Positions 9,262 to 18,450 of a stretch of DNA of 29,177 nucleotides are shown in pieces; position 1 is the first letter of the stretch, and the number at the start of each line of letters is the position of its first letter. The translations under genes were made by a program, and so were the position numbers. Location: contig MLAK01001165.1 in assembly GCA_001839685.1 (NCBI GenBank), positions 1 through 29,177 of the forward strand, in the 5' to 3' direction. This DNA comes from Tritrichomonas foetus (lineage: Eukaryota > Parabasalia > Tritrichomonadida > Tritrichomonadidae). The notes under the pieces are model-generated. The model saw only the letters and a program-made list of their open reading frames with translations, did no database searches and had not been told where the DNA came from.

Positions 9262-11109
9262 ATGAGCCAACAACAAGATACCCAACCTCAAAAAGCGACT
9301 TCATCAGAGACTCTTCCAACAGAAGAAGAAGCAGAGCAATATGCCTTATGGCTCCATGATATTCTTTCCGAAAATCCCCAACTTTTAGCTTTACGAGAAC
9401 GAGTTTTACCATGGACAGGCGGATATTCTTTTGCCAACGCAGTCCATACAGATACTGTTTCGACCACAACGCATACAAATCGGTTTACCAATCTCGAATT
9501 AATTTATCAACATCTCTGCGCCATCGGAATGCGACAAACAGCCGAAATTTTAGAAAAAGAGTGCGGCCACAAGTTTCAATTAGTTGACCAGCCCTGGGAG
9601 AAAACAGATTTGCATTTATTAGTATCAATGGGAGTGTTGCCAAGAGAAGATCCATGGTCTATTCCAAACGATCCACACCATCAATATCCACTTGAATACC
9701 TAGAAGAAGACTTTTTTGCTTCACCCTATCGTGAAGATTATTCCACAATTTGGGAAGAGCTAAGTAATCCAGATTTAAACGTAATTTTCAAAACAGGAGA
9801 GAGAACAATAGATACCATGAAAGCTGCGTCACTTCGTAGACTAGTTGTTTTCTTTGCAACGTCTTCGTCAGACATTTTACCTGATGAAGAGCTCATCAAA
9901 TATTTATTAATGATTCATTCAATCACATCATCGAAGCATTTCTTTGAACACGTTCGTGCCATTTTCGACTTCCAAAAATTGGATATGCCAGACAACGTGA
10001 AAGCCGAATTATTAAAGCGAAAAAATGAATTACAAATCGGTTCATTTAATATAATAAAGAAATGGATTCCTTATGGAAATTTCATCGGCAGAAAAACTAT
10101 TAAATCAATTACTCATTTTTGTAGAAGAATTCTAGATAATAAAGATGAATATGGTCCTGTTACAAAATTTGCAGAGTCCTTATTAATCACTACATCAAGT
10201 GGTAAAAGGAATGCAATTAGTTCCAGTAGCTTCAAAAGCCCATGCATTCCATATCCAGCTTTACTTTTTAAGCCCAGCATGTCAATTTTTGATCCTGAAC
10301 CTGAAGAAGTTGCTCGTCAAATTACTCTAATCTTCCACAACGCTTTTAAAGCTGTTCACTCACGTGAATTTGTTGTTGCTTTTGAAAATCGTGATATTTC
10401 ACCTCAAACTCCAACACTTGCTGAATTTTTCACGATTGGACATAAATTAAAGCGTCAAATAATTGAAGCAATCTCTGAAAGACCTGATCCACGAACTCTT
10501 TATTCGATTTTAGTGATTTGTTATTATTTAAAGAAAATGGGAAATTATGCAGCTTTATCTTGGATCACTCGTGCAATTAAAAGTAAAGATTTATGTCAAT
10601 TTAGCCCACTTGATTCATTAATTACTGATCAAGCCATTACTGATCAAATCTATAAAATTAGATTTGATGATGAGGATGAAGACGATCAGAAAACAATTGA
10701 GCCTGCTGTTCGTGAACAAGCATTTAAAGAATACATCAAAAGTCAAAATATTCGAAATCAAATTGAATTTTTATCAAAATGTGCAGGTGATAATTTAAAT
10801 GACAATAAATTGTATAATGATGATATTTTATTAAGATTTAGTAAATGGAAAGTATCAATTCCAAATATTATAGCAGAAATTCATGCTTTAATGGTAGATA
10901 AATCACCATCATTCATTGATGGATTAATTAACGTTGAAAAGATTCGTCCAATTGCAAATAAAATCACAATTTTGTATCGTTTTCAATTCATTTGTTCACC
11001 ATATCCCTACTATGATATACCACAAATACAAAAAGTAATTAACAGAGGACCATTACTTCAAAAGAACCAAGTTAGAGCAAAACTTGCTCAAATCCAATCA
11101 AATATGTAA
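9262..11109 (+). CDS. Ras guanine-nucleotide exchange factor (RasGEF_N + CDC25-type RasGEF)
   Basis: A 615-residue exchange factor that would load GTP onto Ras-family GTPases. After a Gln/Thr/Glu-rich N-terminus comes a helical segment around 20-120. A RasGEF_N (REM) region at about 185-250 follows (MKAASLRRLVVFFATSSSDI, EELIKYLLMIHSI). The catalytic CDC25-homology domain covers about 345-600, beginning EEVARQITLIFHNAFKAV, with LAEFFTIGHKLKRQIIEAI and LKKMGNYAALSWITRAIKS. The last is the conserved 'kmgNysal..i..al' helix region. There are no TM segments or other domains. The start has only a partial Inr (TCAATTTTTC) upstream. The stop overlaps TAAA. A perfect inverted repeat begins 9 nt after the stop. 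Trichomonads encode large Ras/Rab sets, so the partner cannot be named. Confidence 0.88.
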   Translation: MSQQQDTQPQKATSSETLPTEEEAEQYALWLHDILSENPQLLALRERVLPWTGGYSFANAVHTDTVSTTTHTNRFTNLELIYQHLCAIGMRQTAEILEKECGHKFQLVDQPWEKTDLHLLVSMGVLPREDPWSIPNDPHHQYPLEYLEEDFFASPYREDYSTIWEELSNPDLNVIFKTGERTIDTMKAASLRRLVVFFATSSSDILPDEELIKYLLMIHSITSSKHFFEHVRAIFDFQKLDMPDNVKAELLKRKNELQIGSFNIIKKWIPYGNFIGRKTIKSITHFCRRILDNKDEYGPVTKFAESLLITTSSGKRNAISSSSFKSPCIPYPALLFKPSMSIFDPEPEEVARQITLIFHNAFKAVHSREFVVAFENRDISPQTPTLAEFFTIGHKLKRQIIEAISERPDPRTLYSILVICYYLKKMGNYAALSWITRAIKSKDLCQFSPLDSLITDQAITDQIYKIRFDDEDEDDQKTIEPAVREQAFKEYIKSQNIRNQIEFLSKCAGDNLNDNKLYNDDILLRFSKWKVSIPNIIAEIHALMVDKSPSFIDGLINVEKIRPIANKITILYRFQFICSPYPYYDIPQIQKVINRGPLLQKNQVRAKLAQIQSNM

Positions 11110-11117
11110 ATTTAAAT

Positions 11118-11184
11118 GAATTTCTGTGAATTACTACTTAACTATCTTAAGGTTAAATTTGATATATTTGATTCACAGAAATTC
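11118..11184. repeat. 14-bp perfect inverted repeat after the RasGEF stop
   Basis: GAATTTCTGTGAAT (11118-11131) is exactly complementary to ATTCACAGAAATTC (11171-11184), with a 39-nt spacer. In RNA it would form a stem-loop in the 3' region of the RasGEF transcript. It could also be the remnant of a small inverted-repeat element. No function is known. Confidence 0.5.
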
Positions 11185-11921
11185 TTTCAGCACTTAAATT
11201 TTGGAGAGATTTATTTTATGAAAAAATACTGCTTGATTAGGGATGACAAATTAATGTTGTTTCGATACTTTGTTAATGTTAAATAAATTTCATTGTTTTA
11301 TTATATTTAAACGTAACTTTATTTTTTAATTCTTAATCAAGTTAACTACTATAAAACCTCTTTATTTTCTTTAGTGATTTTTGGCGAGTTATTTCTTAAA
11401 GTTGTTACAAAATAAGAAATAAAAAAGTTGCCGTTTTTATTGAGGTAACAAAAGTATGCAGAAATCATAAAAAAAATAAAAATTAAAAAATCAAAAATGT
11501 GTTATTTCGTGACGAATTGCTCTAAATTTGTTTCATTTCTATCAAAGACTAAATAGCACACGAAAACTTGATTAATAAAGCAATAATAGGTAAATGAATA
11601 TTTTTTAGAATCAAAAATATTTGTAAATAAATCGAAATTTCATATATTATTGATACTCAGTTTTTATAGAATTGATTTCAACATATCAGAAGACAGTTAT
11701 AGCCACTATTATAAATTGGTAATATTTGGGGAAATTTTGGTTTCTCGGTGAACCTTGCACCCAAAAGAATTTTTCGAAATATTATCGAAATAATTGGGTG
11801 GTATTTTGATCGTAACTATTACAATATCATTCAATGTTTTGAATATGCCAATAAGTATTTGATTGACAGTGATAATCCAACTCATCTTTTTCAGTACTTT
11901 TATCTAAGTTCAAGAATTATT
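11185..11921. other. Gene-free region between the RasGEF and the acyltransferase
   Basis: About 740 bp of very AT-rich DNA. The plus-strand frame at 11748-12062 begins with GTG, has no family resemblance and overlaps the acyltransferase start, so it is treated as chance. No RNA gene is seen. Confidence 0.45.
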
Positions 11922-11926
11922 TCACA
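11922..11926 (+). promoter_or_regulatory. Initiator (Inr) TCACA of the acyltransferase gene
   Basis: TTTCACA directly precedes ATG 11927, with the predicted start A at 11924. It is the same heptamer as at the kinase gene and fixes this ATG as the start. Confidence 0.6.
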
Positions 11927-12892
11927 ATGTTGGTGCAACTTGTTCCAACTTATGATGAAAAGTACACTCATCAAACCGAGCTTTCTTCTGTTACCGAAGA
12001 AGAGTTCAATGCGAACATCAAACCATCCAAAGCGACTGTTGTTGACCGACTTATCCAATTAGTCTTTTTCTTCGTTTTCTTCGGCTGGCTTCGACTCCTT
12101 CTTATCATTTTCTTCTCGCTTGTCTACGTTATTCTTATGTCACCAGTTCTTATTACACCTAATCCTACAGTAATCAAAATCATGACAGCGCCTGGAATCG
12201 CCTTAACCCGCCTCTATTTCCGAGTGGTTTATTTCCTTCTCGGCATTTACTACATCAAGAGGGAAGGTGAAATCGATCCAAAAGCTCGATGTTTCTTATT
12301 CAATCATCAAACGGTTTTAGACGGTCCAATGATCTATATATACAAGCCATTCATTGTTATTGGCATGGCCGAACTTAAACGTACCCCTGTTGCCGGACCA
12401 ATTTTAACTGCTGCGAAATCATTATTTGTAGATCGTTCCAAAAATGAAGGAATTGCAAAGGTCATCACTGACTATCTCAATGAGCCACAAGAAGTGCCAA
12501 TGGCCCTTTCACCAGAAGGAAGAACAACAAAAGGAAAGTTCCTCCTTCAGTTCAGAACTGGATCGTTCATTGCCAAGGCGCCAATCCAGCCAGTAACAAT
12601 CCGCTACAAGGTTTTCTTGCCTTTTGGAAAAACCGGAGTCGTTTGGCTCGTTGGCGGCATGAAAGAATGGCTCATTAGAATGCTATGCATGCCGGGCGCC
12701 ATGGTAGAAATGCACTTTTTGCCACTTCTTGATAATGATGAGTTCTACAATAAATCGCCTGCTGAGAAAGCTTTGTACTGCAATCTCCTCATGGCAAACG
12801 ACCTTGGCGTGAAAGCCTCAGACAGATCAACACGTGACATGTTCAAGAAAGGTGACAAGAAGAAAGATGAAAAGAAACAAAAAGAAGAGTGA
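11927..12892 (+). CDS. PlsC/LPLAT-family acyltransferase (LPCAT/AGPAT-like)
   Basis: A 321-residue membrane acyltransferase that would move an acyl group from acyl-CoA to a lysophospholipid or glycerol-phosphate substrate, probably at the ER. A long hydrophobic hairpin is at about 42-76, and a second hydrophobic stretch is at about 94-111. Motif I is NHQTVLD at 126-132 (H127 and D132 form the H-x4-D pair). The motif II region is ELKRTPVAGPILTAAKSLFV, and motif III is SPEGRTT at 195-201 with E197-G198. A hydrophobic region (GVVWLVGGMKEWLIRMLCM) follows. The C-terminus is Lys-rich (KKGDKKKDEKKQKEE). The S-P-E-G form and hydrophobic N-terminus resemble LPCAT/GPAT4-type enzymes more than bacterial PlsC. 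The substrate cannot be told from sequence. The Inr immediately before the ATG supports the start. Confidence 0.85.
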   Translation: MLVQLVPTYDEKYTHQTELSSVTEEEFNANIKPSKATVVDRLIQLVFFFVFFGWLRLLLIIFFSLVYVILMSPVLITPNPTVIKIMTAPGIALTRLYFRVVYFLLGIYYIKREGEIDPKARCFLFNHQTVLDGPMIYIYKPFIVIGMAELKRTPVAGPILTAAKSLFVDRSKNEGIAKVITDYLNEPQEVPMALSPEGRTTKGKFLLQFRTGSFIAKAPIQPVTIRYKVFLPFGKTGVVWLVGGMKEWLIRMLCMPGAMVEMHFLPLLDNDEFYNKSPAEKALYCNLLMANDLGVKASDRSTRDMFKKGDKKKDEKKQKEE

Positions 12893-13364
12893 TTTTGAAA
12901 TTATATTCCTATAGAATTATTTTTTCGATTTTGCTCGACTAAAAATATCTCATTAAAATAATTAGACTGATCTTTCTATGTTTTCTTGTTTGACATGTTT
13001 CTCATAAAAATTTCATAAAAGGAAAAAAATAAATAGTCTGGACTAAGATCGATCTTAGTATGATTTATTCATTAAAAACGTACCAATTTTCATCTTCTGA
13101 TTATTTGTTTTCATCTTCTGATTATTCGTTTTCATCTTTTGATTATTAGTTTTCATCTTCTGATTATTTGGTTTCATTCAATTGGTGGATCTATATCATT
13201 ATAACTCATATTTATCGAGGAAAATAAAGTTTCAATGAAATGATTTATCTGTTAAAAAGTAAGGTAAAAAAAAAAATAATCTAAATGATGTATTTACTGT
13301 CAGGAAAAAAAGTTTATTCTGTAACTTTTTTTGATCAAATTTTTGTGAATATTTCAAAATAGAC
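12893..13364. other. Intergenic region with a palindrome and a 21-bp minisatellite
   Basis: About 470 bp without a gene. It holds an 18-bp perfect palindrome (ACTAAGATCGATCTTAGT, 13042-13059) and a 21-bp tandem repeat listed separately. The minus-strand frame at 13232-13450 lies partly antisense to the tetraspanin-like gene and is taken as chance. Confidence 0.5.
13087..13178. repeat. 21-bp tandem repeat, four copies plus a partial fifth
   Basis: The unit TTTTCATCTTCTGATTATTTG recurs at an exact 21-bp spacing (the CATCTT core starts at 13091, 13112, 13133 and 13154, with a partial copy at 13175) and few substitutions. It is noncoding and lies between the acyltransferase and the tetraspanin-like gene. 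Confidence 0.85.
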
Positions 13365-13940
13365 ATGCATAATCCAATTACTTTATGGTTCTCAGCATGT
13401 ATATTTTTATTCATGATTGCTGGACATCTAGGAATAAGTTTGTTTTCCATGCATTGGTTCTCATTAATGAGATATGATGAATGTATGAAAATTCAAGGTG
13501 TTTCATGGAAAGTTATTTCAATTATCATTGCAGTTTTCACGATTTTGGCTTTATTAATATTGATTTTATCAATCTCTTACAGTTTTAATAAATATATGGC
13601 AATATCAGCAGGATTATTGATGATTGCTTCTTTTGGATTTATCGTTTATTTAATCATAATTATTGATGATTCTCAAGAAGAAAAAGTTTTTACAAAAGGT
13701 ATTGATGTTTTGGGAAATTATTCAAAGTTTTTTACTGATCATAAATGTGTTGGTTTCAGTAAATTCACTGATTGCAATATGACTGAACAGCCATTATGCT
13801 GTGATCAAGAACTGAAAGATTTTGTCCATTATCGATTTTATCGGACAAGGTTATGGTATATTATATTTTCTTCATGTTGGATTGGGGCATTTGTAATATT
13901 AGCACCAATTCTCTATGCTACTTATAGAAAACATCAATAA
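13365..13940 (+). CDS. Tetraspanin-like four-TM protein
   Basis: A 191-residue protein with four hydrophobic segments at about 7-29, 50-72, 76-99 and 163-185. TM1 and TM2 are separated by a short loop and TM2 and TM3 by almost none. Between TM3 and TM4 lies a 60-residue loop with several cysteines, including a CC pair (PLCCDQ). This is the tetraspanin topology, with a small extracellular loop, a larger one carrying a CC motif, and short tails. The canonical CCG has become CCD, and the large loop is shorter than in animal tetraspanins. Trichomonad tetraspanins of this type are associated with the cell surface and vesicles. The start has no strict Inr (TTTCAAAATAGACATG). An unrelated four-TM family cannot be excluded. 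Confidence 0.55.
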   Translation: MHNPITLWFSACIFLFMIAGHLGISLFSMHWFSLMRYDECMKIQGVSWKVISIIIAVFTILALLILILSISYSFNKYMAISAGLLMIASFGFIVYLIIIIDDSQEEKVFTKGIDVLGNYSKFFTDHKCVGFSKFTDCNMTEQPLCCDQELKDFVHYRFYRTRLWYIIFSSCWIGAFVILAPILYATYRKHQ

Positions 13941-14760
13941 CTTGTTAAAACAATTTAATATCAACTCAACCAAACACAACTTTAAAATATCTGAGAAACA
14001 AAATCATATTTTCTCATCACATGATATCTTTTCAATGTCATTCAAGCACAAAATGTTTTCATATAAAGAATTGACGACTATTTCATGAATAAAGGAAACC
14101 ATTTGAAACATTCTCGTTTTCCATGAGATCATAAATATAGGCGTATTTAAGGACAATAAACTAATATCAAAAATCAAGTAAATTTAACTAATTTACAATA
14201 AATCATCTTCTGTGATGCATAATAGTGATGTGGATGTGTTTTGAATGGCCATTTATATTATGAAAAAGCGATAATTAATCAAATAATGATATATTTTCTT
14301 TGATGATCATTTAGTTCTGACTATTTTTTCTTGTAGAATTTGTGTAAATGCTTATCATGCACTACACATCATGTTTCATGAACTTGTAGAATGCATGACC
14401 TATCGATTGTTGTATTGACTATTATTGATTCGATAACATGAGAACATTTATGTGATATAAAGAATAACAATATATATCTAATATGTATGAAAGAGGTTGA
14501 TATAAAAATATAACTTTCGATAACAAGATAATGATTGATTTAATTGAATTGATTTTAAATTTGTTTTATGTTTATATTTGGCCATATCAATTCAAATATA
14601 ATCACATTAAACTCTGATGATATTCATAATAAAATATGTCTCTTTCATGATATTTTGATTTACTTCATACTAACAATCTTCACTATTATTATATAATCAA
14701 TAATTTATATTAAATATATTTTTGATCATGTTATATATGTCTTATTCTAATCTTTGAAAA
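13941..14760. other. Gene-free AT-rich region
   Basis: About 820 bp after the tetraspanin-like gene. No ORF, RNA gene or extended repeat was recognised on either strand. Its right end (14751-14760, TCTTTGAAAA) is one copy of the target-site duplication of the adjacent element. Confidence 0.5.
14751..14760 (+). repeat. Left copy of the 10-bp target-site duplication
   Basis: TCTTTGAAAA is repeated exactly at 15582-15591 on the other side of the inverted-repeat element. Confidence 0.55.
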
Positions 14761-15581
14761 AAGGTACCCAACCTAGACTTCTAACGAAAGAATGTTTTTA
14801 ATATTCTAATATAATGTATAATTTTATAAAAGAATATCATTTTTCATTTTTTAGACAATTTCGTCTTTTAGAAATAAAGATAATCTCAATATATAAATTC
14901 ACTATTCGTTCTGGAGTAAAAGGTCAATTTTTGGTGGCATATTGACAAGTTTATTTAATTGAGAAGTTTACAAAATACGAGATTTTGGAAAAATTCTAAA
15001 GACGTTTATTTTCTGATGAGAATAATCCCTCTTTTTCTCAATTCATAATTCGAAAAAAGTTACAAAATACTACTAATCATGATTCTTATATTTTTCATGC
15101 TTGGGAAAATTCATTATCAATGGAATTTGGACAATATGATTTTTCTTGAATTATTATTTTTTAGTCATTTTGATCAATTACTGGAAATCTCTTCTTTTAT
15201 AACAATCATGATGTTTGCCTGCGTTATAAGGAAAAACTATCGTTCAAAATCGAGAACTGGACAAAAAGACAATATTCAGGATAAGTCGAAATGAAAGTGT
15301 CAAAATCATGCAAAAACGTGAAGATTCGTTGGTCTGATGTTCTATAATATATTTAGCCCAGAATAAAAGAAAAACCTTGGATTTGATTTCTAATTATTAA
15401 CAAATAAGGAATATTGCAAATTTGTGTTTGAATGATTTATGGCCTTTTTAATTGACATNATTTTATTGGGAAAAAATCCTCANCACNCCCATTTCTGTTT
15501 GGACGAATGAATCGCATTCATTGTCGAGAAATTGTGAATTTTGTTCAATAAAAATAAACGTATTTCTAGGTTGGGTACATT
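14761..15581. mobile_element. 821-bp MITE-like transposable element with TIRs and a 10-bp target duplication
   Basis: The left end contains GTACCCAACCTAGA (14764-14777). Its exact complement TCTAGGTTGGGTAC is at 15565-15578. With the outer three bases the ends are 17-bp repeats with one mismatch (AAGGTACCC.../AATGTACCC...). The identical decamer TCTTTGAAAA directly flanks both ends (14751-14760 and 15582-15591), as a target-site duplication would. A 9-11-bp duplication with short TIRs is typical of Mutator-like (MULE) elements, which trichomonads carry, but superfamily assignment is an inference. The interior has no recognisable transposase. A 71-codon frame at 15079-15294 (ATG start, Lys-rich tail) resembles nothing known. 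Three N bases (15459, 15483, 15487) lie inside. It is likely non-autonomous. Confidence 0.6.
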
Positions 15582-15591
15582 TCTTTGAAAA
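15582..15591 (+). repeat. Right copy of the 10-bp target-site duplication
   Basis: An exact repeat of 14751-14760, in the same orientation and abutting the element's right terminal inverted repeat. Confidence 0.55.
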
Positions 15592-15817
15592 TATAATGAA
15601 ATACTTTTATTCGAATAGCGAAATAAAGTATTCAATTATAAACCGGACTTCACAAATAATGAAGCATTTTTGAATACTAATATGACTTTCTGATTCAATA
15701 AATTTGAAAGTTTACAATCCATTTTTCTTTTGACATGTTCAATTTTCTATGGAAGGGATTTCCATGTCACATTGAAATCCTCTTTGCAAAAATTTGTGAG
15801 AGCTGCATAATTTCTTA

Positions 15818-16747
15818 ATGCCTAACGCTGTTACCGGATTCTCAGCAGCATTATTAAAACTCGCTATCCAGCTCTCAGTTGCTGCCTATAACAATGATTT
15901 CACATCGTTTGACGGTGAAATGATCTACAAAAACCGCACAGATGGTTTCCTTGCTCCAGTTTTTTATGTCTACAAACTCGACGGTAACTTGTGGCTTGTC
16001 AATCGCGGCTCAATCACACAAATCGATTATCTTTCCTGTGCCGAATTCAACGAAAGGACGACTGATTTGGGTACTTTTCATGAAGGTTTTTGGATCGCTT
16101 CAGAAACAACCTTAAGTCAAGCAGCAAAATACATCGAAGAATTTGATGGAACAGTTTACATCACAGGTCACTCATACGGCGCTTCAGTTGCTCCTGTTGA
16201 ATATGTCATATTAAGAAACAAATTCCCCCATAAGGATATCAACTGTCTCGCTTTCGGACCAGTTCCAATGATGGATAACGTTACTTCAGAAAAATACCGC
16301 GATAAGCTAGTCACAGTTATCAACCATTTTGATTTGGTTCCAACATTATCAGTTCCAAACGTGTGGAACACCTTCTCCTATCTCGAGCCAGTCATCAGCC
16401 AGCTTCCAAAGGATCAAATCATCGATGTTTTGGAAAAGTTCCTCGATTACTTCGAATGGGGAATTTCAATCATCGACAAAATGCTCTATGAAGCCCTCAA
16501 AGCCGACATTCCAGCACTTGTTGATGCAGTCATTGGATACACACAAGGCGAACAGAGATTGATTAGATATCCAGCTGGACACGTTTATCAAATCAACATC
16601 GACAAGCCAAAGCCAATTGACGAATGCGAAGTTGAACCAACATCATTTGATTCACTTTCTACATACATCTGGGCAATGACTGAGCATCCAGATAAAGTCT
16701 ATGAAAACGCCGTTATGGCCATCCCAGATAACCGCGTCCGTAATTAA
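15818..16747 (+). CDS. Class 3 lipase (alpha/beta hydrolase)
   Basis: A 309-residue hydrolase expected to cleave acyl esters of glycerolipids. The nucleophile elbow is GHSYG at 117-121 (Ser119), followed by ASVAPVEYVILRNKFP. An oxyanion-hole region (WLVNRGSITQIDYL) lies at about 59-72. D172 in NHFDLVPTLSVP is the likely acid. The conserved C-terminal His is H290 in TEHPDKVYENAV, matching the 'DH....Y..al' ending of DAG-lipase-like class 3 enzymes. There is no signal peptide or membrane segment, so it is probably cytosolic or peripheral. Codon use is richer in C/G than in neighbouring genes, which suggests high expression. TAAA overlaps the stop. No TCA-type Inr is present right before the ATG (ATAATTTCTTAATG), but the N-terminus fits the family. 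Confidence 0.88.
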   Translation: MPNAVTGFSAALLKLAIQLSVAAYNNDFTSFDGEMIYKNRTDGFLAPVFYVYKLDGNLWLVNRGSITQIDYLSCAEFNERTTDLGTFHEGFWIASETTLSQAAKYIEEFDGTVYITGHSYGASVAPVEYVILRNKFPHKDINCLAFGPVPMMDNVTSEKYRDKLVTVINHFDLVPTLSVPNVWNTFSYLEPVISQLPKDQIIDVLEKFLDYFEWGISIIDKMLYEALKADIPALVDAVIGYTQGEQRLIRYPAGHVYQINIDKPKPIDECEVEPTSFDSLSTYIWAMTEHPDKVYENAVMAIPDNRVRN

Positions 16748-17202
16748 ATACTCTTCTCGTTTTTTATTTTTATTTTAATTTTCTGTTTTTACATCAGAGC
16801 TTCGATTTATAACACAAAATATTGTAATAAATTTCTAATAATTTCGAATCAAGAAGCAGAAATTATATGGGCTTTCTTCTTCCTTTGATTTCGATTTGGA
16901 ATTCGATCTGAAATGATGCATTTTTCTGTGATAAATTTTACAAAACAGATGATGAATCAACATTGGTGATGATTATTTTCATGTAAACTCTGACTCTTTA
17001 AACACTTTTTAAATACTTGTTATCATAATATTCTTGTTATCATAATAATATTCTTGTTATCATAATATTCTTGTTATCATAATAATATTCTTGTTATCAT
17101 AATATTCTTATTATCAAAATATTATCACATGAAATATTAAAAAAGAATTAAATCAAGAAGAAATATATAAACGAGACGAACAAACATTTATAAATCAAAT
17201 AA
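16748..17202. other. Intergenic region between convergent genes, with a higher-order minisatellite
   Basis: Separates the 3' ends of the lipase and the coiled-coil gene. Apart from the tandem array at 17016-17123, nothing else is recognised. Confidence 0.5.
17016..17123. repeat. Higher-order tandem repeat with alternating 17- and 20-bp units (37-bp period)
   Basis: The unit CTTGTTATCATAATATT (17 bp) alternates with CTTGTTATCATAATAATATT (20 bp, an extra AAT). The order is 17-20-17-20-17 at 17016, 17033, 17053, 17070 and 17090, followed by a diverged 17-bp copy at 17107-17123. The exact alternation shows that a 37-bp dimer has been duplicated. Noncoding. Confidence 0.9.
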
Positions 17203-18450
17203 TTAAATAGCCGTATTGGTGCGCTGCTGGATCAAATATTCTTTTGACATTCTCAAAGGTGGAAGTCTTCTATTTGACAGTGATGATTCCAATTCTTTAG
17301 TTTTGGTCATATTCAATAAATGGTCAACAGTTTTCTGTGCTTGAGTTATTTCTTGTTTTGCTTGTAGCTGCATCTGACTTATGCTTGTTTGCCAATTCAT
17401 TTCGGCAAAGAAAACTTTTTGTTTTTCTTTTTCAATTAATTTTTCTCTTTCTTTCATCAAATCTGTGTAGTATTGTTCTTTTTTCATTTTCAATTCTTGC
17501 TTTTCTCGAACAGATGCTATTTGCCTCATTTTCTTGGCATCGTCAAATCTTTTAGCTGAAATTAAAAACTTTTCTTTAGCTTTCAAATCCAATGCCATTG
17601 ATGAAAGTTTTAAAACTTTTGAAGGCGGCTCATTTTCGAATTGCTTATCATATTCTTCTAAAAATTCATTAAACTCGTTTTGTTTTTCAATTAAGTCTTC
17701 TTCCATCAATTGTTTTCTTTGTTCAATTAAAATTTGCCACTTTTCTTTGATGTTGTCAAGCTGAATTTGGGCAATTTCAAGCCTTTGCTGGTATTCTGCA
17801 TCTTTTTCATCTTGCTCTTCAATTTTTGCTTGCAAGACCTGCTGATGGGAAACTAAACGGGTTCCGATATCTGCTTTTTGTGCCATTTTATAATCACCTG
17901 AATCTATTGCATTTTTCTTTATTTCTTTCAAAGGCTTTAATAGAAATTGTAATAATTGAGGATCGACTGTTCCCAAATCTTTCCCTTCTAATGCCATGTT
18001 TACAGCATCATCGATCATAGTTTTTGACGGCATTAAAACTTTTTCATGAGTGTCGTTTTCATCGTCTTCATCTGAGTTTTTCTTATTTTTTCGATTTTTA
18101 TTTGAATTGTTGTTCGATTTACTTTCAATATCGACTTTATAGTTTTCAATCTTTTCAATCGCATTCAGAAGTGAAGCAGCGGCCGATGGATTATTTTCTC
18201 TCATTTTATATTCTTCAATTCTCAGCATTGAAATAATTCGTGGATATAGTTGTGGCGCAATGAGATCGACGTCGAGACCGTTTGCAACGCTTTGAATGAT
18301 TTCTCGAATGTTTGGATTGTCGTCATTTTTGAAAACGTAGAATTTCTTTTTCTTTTGGCGAAATCTTGAATTACTTCCATTGTTTCCACTATTGCTAATG
18401 TTGCGAGGACAATCTGGGGCTTTAACACGCGGTTGGACGAATTCCGACAT
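17203..18450 (-). CDS. Trichomonad coiled-coil protein with a duplicated N-terminal helical module
   Basis: A 415-residue protein with no recognised named domain. After a basic N-terminus come two related helical modules of about 55 residues, at about 49-103 and 146-201. They share a G-x-D-(4-5)-PQL-(3)-L(L) pattern and an ending like DY/NPSA-x-A followed by a helix (GLDVDLIAPQLYPRIISML versus GKDLGTVDPQLLQFLLKPL). They are separated by an Asn/Lys/Asp-rich linker. A long charged coiled coil covers about 205-385. The C-terminus is basic (SNRRLPPLRMSKEYLIQQR). I recall similar proteins as a trichomonad-specific family, so a cytoskeletal or basal-body role is possible but is a guess. The ATG at 18450 is a true ATG; a partial Inr (TCAAAAATTTATCAA) precedes it. 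Confidence 0.75.
   Translation of the reverse strand: MSEFVQPRVKAPDCPRNISNSGNNGSNSRFRQKKKKFYVFKNDDNPNIREIIQSVANGLDVDLIAPQLYPRIISMLRIEEYKMRENNPSAAASLLNAIEKIENYKVDIESKSNNNSNKNRKNKKNSDEDDENDTHEKVLMPSKTMIDDAVNMALEGKDLGTVDPQLLQFLLKPLKEIKKNAIDSGDYKMAQKADIGTRLVSHQQVLQAKIEEQDEKDAEYQQRLEIAQIQLDNIKEKWQILIEQRKQLMEEDLIEKQNEFNEFLEEYDKQFENEPPSKVLKLSSMALDLKAKEKFLISAKRFDDAKKMRQIASVREKQELKMKKEQYYTDLMKEREKLIEKEKQKVFFAEMNWQTSISQMQLQAKQEITQAQKTVDHLLNMTKTKELESSLSNRRLPPLRMSKEYLIQQRTNTAI

Noticed and set aside
11748..12062. Plus-strand frame overlapping the acyltransferase start
   Set aside because: It begins with GTG, has no family resemblance, and overlaps a strong Inr and gene start in another frame.
13232..13450. 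Minus-strand 72-codon frame
   Set aside because: Antisense to the tetraspanin-like N-terminus and rich in Phe/Lys; looks like chance.
15079..15294. 71-codon frame inside the inverted-repeat element
   Set aside because: Short, hydrophobic and AT-driven, with no transposase motif. Noted within the element but not called a gene.
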